Assembly (NCBI GenBank): GCA_038030265.1
Contig: CM075939.1
Coordinates: forward strand, 40,963,253-41,027,252
Reading direction: 5' to 3'
DNA length: 64,000 nt
From: Corythucha ciliata
Lineage: Eukaryota > Arthropoda > Insecta > Hemiptera > Tingidae
The notes beneath the pieces were generated by a model. The model saw only the letters and a program-made list of their open reading frames with translations, made no database searches and had not been told where the DNA came from. Below, one piece after another: positions 58,817 through 64,000 of this stretch; within the stretch, counting starts at the first letter, position 1, and every line of letters begins with the position of its first letter. Position numbers and translations under genes: made by a program.

Positions 58817-59060
58817 ATTGTCATTTCTAGAAACAGCTCATTAAAAGCCCAATATGGTGGATTTCGCTTCTTTAAAAATAGTTTCTTCGCAGAATTGGAT
58901 CTTCCAGAAATTCACGTTCACGGATTAGGCTTGAATAAGAATCAAATTTCGGGGGTTTGGCTCTGTTTCAACGGTCAAATTTCGTAGTTTGGCTCTTTTC
59001 AAGTACAACTGTTGTGGATTTGGCCAGTTCGGACCCCAATTTCGAGGATCCGTCATTTGG
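58784..59060 (+). repeat. Short R30C-like array
   Basis: Units such as ttcgcttctttaaaaatagt and aattgctgattttacagcag, then cggtcaaatttcgtagtttg. Strongly diverged; leads into R30G. Confidence 0.45.
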
Positions 59061-59089
59061 CGGTTTACCTCTTTCATCAAAATAAAAAA

Positions 59090-60850
59090 GGCATGACTCG
59101 TCATTTCAAACGTGTTCAACGCGAAAATGCTCTGTTTGGTTATTTTTTACGCGCGAAATGGTCGATTTTGCAGTTTTCAGGACAGGAATAATTTGTTTAG
59201 GCGCCATTTCAACTGTTGAATCGCCAGTTCAACAATTTATAACCTGCAGCAGAGAGTCAGTTTTGCCAATTTAAGTGATCCTTTTTGGGACGTTAATAAC
59301 CAGTTTTTCCTTTTTTACTGCTCAAAATTTCCAGGCAGTTGCGTATATGGGCAAGGGAGGCTGCCTGCCCCAGGCCCAATATCAGAGGAGGTCCACGAAA
59401 TAATGCTTAAATATGGGAAAATGACGATTTTTGGGTTCTTTTCCATGGACGTAAGCACGTGAAAAGGAGTTCTGAAGTACTGTTGGACAGCGATTTGGCC
59501 CCTGTCGACTATTTACAGTCCATCTGACCTGGAAACCAGAACGTTCCAGGTGATCAACAAATTGTGGGACTGAATATTTGATTCAGTAGTCCGTGAAACT
59601 ACGAAAGCGCTATTCAGAAGCCTCAAATTGAGAAAATTTGCTCATTCTGGAGGTATCTTTGCGGCTAAAATAGAGAAAATTGATTTAACATTTGCTTTTG
59701 TAGTGTCGTTTTAAATATAAATTAAACAATTAGTGGAGTCACAACATGTTGTGACTACTCGACTAATTGTTTAATTTATAAAATAGAGAAAATACACTGA
59801 CCCCCAGTTTCTTCCAAGTCCTAAAGTTGAAAAGATTGAGAAGGCGCACTAGTATGACGCTCTTGTGGTAAGAATGCGGCAAAAAAAAAAAAAGGAAAAA
59901 GCACTAATATTCGTGGCTGAAATTGCGAGAAAACCCGCAATTGTGGTTTCTCAATGCAATTTACAGACCAAAATTGCGAAAAAAAACGGCGATTCGCCGT
60001 GCATTGAGGCCAGTTTACGGGTAAAAATGAGGGAAAATTCCCTAATGCGCCGTTCTTGGGTCAAGCTCGCGGCTAAAATGGAGAAAAAGCGCCAATTCAG
60101 TGAAAACAACCGCTGATAAAACAGAAAAACGCTAATTCGAGGCTAAAATAGAAAAAAAATGCGGCAAAACGAAAATGCGGAAAATCACTAACTGGCGGCT
60201 AAAATTAGGACCAGCGGTAATTCTCTGCCAAAATTAAGAAAAAATCGTTAATTAAATCGCTGGTAAAATTGAGGAAAATCTCTAATACGCGACTGAAATT
60301 AGGACGAAAGCTTATTTGTGGCTAAAATTGAAGAAAAATCACTCAGTGAGGAACGGGTGGAATTAAGAAAAAGTGCTATTTCGAAGATAAACATCTGAAA
60401 ACCAGTTTATTTATGAATACAAAAAAAAAATCATAAAATTAGGGGCGAATCCATGGTTTCTGTAGGACACTTCAAGGCTAAAACTGAGAAAAGTCGCTGA
60501 TCCTTAAGTAAAGGTGAAAAAAAAGCTAATGCTGGGGTGCAGAAGTGTGAAAACCCCAGCTAATTTGCGGCTAATATTGTAAAAACCACTATTTAACTCG
60601 TATAAAACTAAGAAAAACACTAATTTGCAGCTCAAAATGAGAAAAAACCCTAATTCGCTGTTAAAAAAAAGGGGGAAAACGGTATAATTTGCAGCTAAAA
60701 TTGATGCAAACGCCAATTCGTGCAGCTAAAATAGAGAAAAATCGTTAATTCGCGGTGGCTATTATTAAGGATTATCACTAATTCGCGGATAAAGTGTACA
60801 GTAAATGCTAGAATTTGTGGCTAAAAATGAGAAAAATTCCAATTTGCGGC
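59090..60850. repeat. Composite repeat module, copy 2 (R30G, dispersed segment, reverse R30)
   Basis: Parallels 56640-57990: R30G (59090-59340), non-satellite segment (59340-59620, with gttggacagcgatttggccc), then reverse R30 (59620-60850). It carries a 99-bp insertion not present in copy 1. Confidence 0.75.
59681..59779. mobile_element. 99-bp palindromic insertion with 14-bp flanking repeats
   Basis: Flanked by aaaatagagaaaat at 59667-59680 and 59780-59793; module copy 1 has one such site and no insertion. Within it 59716-59780 is a near-perfect palindrome (ataaattaaacaattagt ... actaattgtttaatttat) centred on acaacatgttgt. The palindrome covers only the right two thirds, so it is not a simple TIR element. 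As RNA it would make a pre-miRNA-sized hairpin. Confidence 0.65.
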
Positions 60851-60879
60851 TAAACTGAAAATACTGGGGTTGCCAGTAA

Positions 60880-61400
60880 GGTCATTTTAGTCACCGTGAG
60901 TGTGATATTTGACATTGTAGCGTCGGAGTGGTCAGTTTTGCCATTTTTTGGCACGCGAACGGTTTGGATTTTGTCATTTTGAGGGCAGGAATCACCTTTT
61001 CAGACATTTTCTGAGCCAGTTTAGCCATTTTAAATACGTGCTTCGTCAGTTTTGCCATTGTGGGACACGAATAGTTAGTTTAGCCGCGATTTTGGGATGC
61101 AAATAACAGTCCTATAGTCCGTCAAGCCAAAGACAGGAATGGTCTCAGTTTGGTCATTTTTGGCACGCTAATGGGCGATTTAGCCGTTTTCCCATGAAAA
61201 TCGTCGTTTTTTCAGGGCTGCAAGAATCGAATCTTCAGTTGTGCCAATTCTATGGTACAAATAGTAAGTTTAGCTATTTTAACGGCGCAAATCGACAGTT
61301 TTGCCATTTTGTGGTGCGATTACAGTCAGTTTAGCTGCGTTTATAGTGGGAATAGCTAGGGTTTAGCTATTTTGAGGCTGCAATTGCGGCTGTCAAGCCA
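60880..61400 (+). repeat. R30G array, forward
   Basis: Units such as gtcagttttgccattttttg and cacgcgaacggtttggattt, about 30 bp. It is the last satellite before the gene-bearing region. Confidence 0.8.
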
Positions 61401-62091
61401 TTTTTAGCGAAACCCACAATTTCTCAGGCCACCTCCTTGAGAAAATCCTGAGTCGTAGCCATAGTCTACGACTATAAATGTAGAACTGCGTTCATTCCTA
61501 AAATTGTTCACTAATAATCTGATTTCGGCTTCTCTAGGCCTATTTTATTAGTAAAGTTCGCTCCGGCTTTCTTGTCTGAAAATCAAAAGAAGTCAAAAGT
61601 AACTCAAAATCAAGCTATCAATTAAAAATTACCGAAGACTAATTAATTTTTAATTAATTAAATATGTTGAGTTAAGTGTGAATTCCAATTCCCCCCCTTT
61701 CCTCCTTGTGGAATATTTCTCAATGTAATTTCATTACGCCAAGAAAAGAGAGGCTTATTCTAAGAATTTAGAAATCGTCATTTGGGTGATTAATGACGTT
61801 GAAACTAAAAATTGTAAGAGGACTATGGGATGGCGTAATACTAATTCCAACTTTGTAATTATAACATGTTTGCACCAAGTTCGATTTCAACAGCAAATGC
61901 CTGTCTTACAGAGTAAATTCTAGGAAATCCTTGTAGAAGAAATCAAATTTCTTTAAAAGTAATAGGTCGGCCTTTCTTTTCCAGGGGGAATTTACCGATT
62001 TCGGAACGCTAAAATAGGTCACCTCTGACCTTGAATCGAACACAAGGAGCGCACAAGGAGGAAGTACAATGAGGCGATCCGCCTCCTTCGG
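61401..62091 (+). other. Upstream region and probable 5' UTR of the GPCR gene
   Basis: Non-repeat, AT-rich DNA. A good 3' splice site, ctttcttttccag, ends at 61984, so 61985-62091 may be the start of a second exon whose upstream exon is untranslated and outside the recognisable region. An in-frame TGA at 62032-62034 precedes the proposed start codon. Confidence 0.45.
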
Positions 62092-62710
62092 ATGATAACG
62101 GACGGAAGTGGACCAGGTGGCGGCAACGGAACGGGATGCGAGGGGAGCATCGTTGTTGTTGTTGGTGGAGGCGGAGGTGGAAACGGATCGACAACTACAA
62201 CGACGACGACGACGGCGGCGGCGGCGGCAGGGACCGTCGGTGCAGGTGGTGTACAGGTGGCGGCGACCGAAGCGGTCGCCGCTACGGCGGCCGCTCTTTT
62301 CAATTCGACTACGACGGCGGCCGCTGCTGCTGCGGCGGCAGCGACCGCCAGCGGCGGTCCGTTCACCAATTTAACCTCGGAGGTGACTCCGACTCTACCC
62401 CCCTATATACGTACCGCCTCCATGCTTCTTTGCATCCTCATTTTGGGGATCGGTGTTATCGGCAATGTTATGGTACGCAATTCATTAAAATTTCCTTTCA
62501 ATTCGTTTACAATATTTTAACACCGGCGGTCTTTCGTCTCTTTCCAGGTTCCTCTCGTCATCCTAAAAACTAAAGACATGAGAAATTCCACGAATATCTT
62601 CCTGGTCAACCTTTCAGTAGCCGATTTAATGGTTCTTCTTATATGCACCCCGACTGTACTCGTCGAGGTCAATTCCAAACCAGAAACCTGGGTCTTAGGG
62701 GAGCACATGT
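62092..62710 (+). CDS. ETHR: Ecdysis-triggering-hormone-receptor-like GPCR, first two coding exons (partial)
   Basis: Rhodopsin-family neuropeptide receptor of the plasma membrane; ETH receptors start the ecdysis behaviour programme in arthropods (family knowledge). Exon 1, 62092-62472, encodes 127 residues: a Gly/Thr/Ala-rich extracellular tail with four N-glycosylation sites (N12, N31, N71, N93), then TM1 with the conserved GN (N125). Exon 2, 62548-62710, encodes the first intracellular loop (KTKDMRNSTN), TM2 with LSVADL (conserved Asp), the extracellular-loop Trp in PETWVLG, and stops one base into the codon of the conserved TM3 Cys. The start is chosen because an in-frame stop lies at 62032 and this is the next ATG. 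The match across TM1-TM3 closely resembles insect ETH receptors; a TRH-receptor-like paralogue is the main alternative. TM3-TM7 must lie beyond 64000. Confidence 0.7.
62473..62547 (+). other. 75-bp intron between GPCR exons 1 and 2
   Basis: Donor atg|gtacgc at 62473 and acceptor tctctttccag| ending at 62547. Splicing joins GNVM to VPLVILKT in frame (phase 0). Reading through would place non-receptor residues and a stop at 62518-62520, so the intron is required for the protein. Confidence 0.85.
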
Positions 62711-64000
62711 GTAAGTAGATGCACTTTTTATTCTTTTTTTTTCCTTAGGGAATCCGATAACGCGCTCTTAAACGAATCTCGTTATCGCCAGCATTAAATT
62801 TACATGAATAATTGATTTCGTTTTGCAAAGAAGCAGTTTTAACACTTCCAACGATGTTGAGATACACGTACTCAGCCTCCCCCCTCTACCAACACACACA
62901 CACACAGACACTCGTTATAAACAAAATTCCGCTAATAACATATATTATATCCGCTATCAGATTCTTTATGACGCTTTTCGCCTTTTGAGATTCCGTTGTT
63001 GAAACTGCCTCCACCCGAGTTTTATTGTCCCGGGCCAAGGCGCGAGAAATCCCCTCTCCCATCCTTACCTTTACCAACCGATGTTTATGGCATCCAAGCT
63101 GGCGTCCCGCATCTGTGCGAATAAAGCCATAAATTGTCAAAACGCTTTCCTGACGTACATTTAAGGAGAGCGGACCCAATCTATTTTTTTTTTTTTTCTC
63201 GAAAAAATAGATGTAAGTACTTTGAAAACGTAGTTACATAGTTGAACTTGTTCGATCATTTCCCCCTTCCCCACCACTTCTTGCAGTTCCTCTGAGTTCA
63301 TTGCGGCCGCATAGCGAGTAAAAACCAATCGGTCAATGCTGCTGCGTGGACTGACCTTTTTCTCTCCGCTCATTCTCTTCAAGCCTGTACCCTTAATGAT
63401 CGGTCTGTCGTTTTAAAGATGCTTAAGAGGTCAACAAAAATACACGGCCCACAACGCTTTGGTATATGTACGTTCGCGTGCGTGTATAAAGGCCCTCGTC
63501 GCTCTTCTCTCCCTCTTTTCAACAGCCTTTTTGGAAGGCACTCTTTGAAGTCCCTCGAATCCCTTTAATGGTAAAAGCCAATAATTTTCAATCGTCACGT
63601 TTAGTCCTCCCCGGCACCGTCCCCCCCCCCACCAACACCTTTTCAACCGTCCTCCTCGTCATCTTCCTGTACCCACGGCATTCTGAGCCAAATCCCCGGC
63701 CATCAATCGAACGGTTGACCCATGCTCCCTCGATGGGTCATTTTTCTGCTTTAGCCCCCTCCCCTCACCCAACAATATTAATTCCTCAGCAGTTTGTGAA
63801 TTCCACCTCAACTTGTTGTATGGGTGTGTACAAGCTAATGAATTAACAAAACTGACCTTTTAACCTTTGCCATTAATTAGATAAAAATACAAGCCTGAGA
63901 TTTTTTGCTCAATAGGCGTGAACCGTCAGTTATAAATTAATTAAATTTAAAAAAAGAAAACAACGTTGTATTTCACTAACAAATGACTCGCTTTATACGG
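62711..64000 (+). other. Second intron of the GPCR gene, no further exon seen
   Basis: Starts with a consensus donor gtaagt at 62711 (phase 1). I searched the remaining 1.3 kb for the expected TM3 exon and did not find it. Contents are AC microsatellite at about 62890, a T run at 63184 and C runs. Frames on both strands have no domains. Confidence 0.6.

Noticed and set aside
62019..62369. 116-codon minus-strand frame rich in Ala/Val/Pro
   Set aside because: It is the reverse reading of the triplet-rich first exon of the receptor on the plus strand.
62886..63846. Frames of 70-97 codons downstream of the receptor exons
   Set aside because: None matches the expected TM3 exon or any known domain. 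They lie in the putative second intron.

Overview
This is eukaryotic, almost certainly arthropod (probably insect), repeat-rich nuclear DNA. The support is a spliced peptide-hormone GPCR of arthropod type, with GT/AG introns, at the right end; a Jockey-like non-LTR retrotransposon with an AATAAA signal and poly(A); tRNA-derived SINEs; and several MITE/foldback elements. I found no bacterial or organellar genes. Only one cellular gene is recognisable: the first two coding exons of an ecdysis-triggering-hormone-receptor-like GPCR (62092-62710, plus strand), whose later exons lie beyond the window.

Layout. Bases 1-15755 (copy A) and 18625-30998 (copy B) are near-identical in the same order and orientation. 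Between them lie LINE fragments, a GGT microsatellite, a run of exactly 500 N (16753-17252) and about 1.4 kb of other sequence. The 500-N gap makes two separately assembled haplotypes a serious alternative to a true tandem duplication. Copy A carries three insertions whose empty sites are visible in copy B, and its AT-rich satellite is longer by two internal tandem duplications (about 770 and 1727 bp).

Much of the window is degenerate tandem repeat, in six families named here for use below: R30 (about 30 bp, core ctcaattttagccgcgaatt), R20 (20 bp, attgacaatttcctcataaa), R21 (about 21 bp, gtcaatttcgtcctagaaac), R30C (about 30 bp, actaaaaaccaatttcgcgg), R30G (about 30 bp, gccatttttagggcgtgaat) and R30B (about 30 bp, tttgccctgaatgtgacgtt). 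They occur on both strands, often flip orientation, and share sub-motifs, as if descended from few ancestral units. Bases 27080-39345 form a large imperfect inverted repeat (satellite and unique flank in mirror order) around a 3.5-kb centre; the 3.3-kb Jockey-like element (30027-33326, target-site duplication agcaacgac) sits in the left arm only.

The right half (39-61.5 kb) alternates repeat arrays with single-copy-looking DNA in which I see no genes. It holds a palindromic MITE with a 9-bp target duplication (42741-43063), a foldback element (44866-45287), small MITEs (51876-52014, 58349-58512), an older tandem duplication (56.3-58.0 versus 59.1-60.9 kb) and a palindromic 99-bp insertion (59681-59779). 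The LINE open reading frames are decayed and the short ORFs elsewhere are not credible genes. The most unusual thing here is the multi-family, strand-flipping, approximately 20/30-bp repeat landscape.
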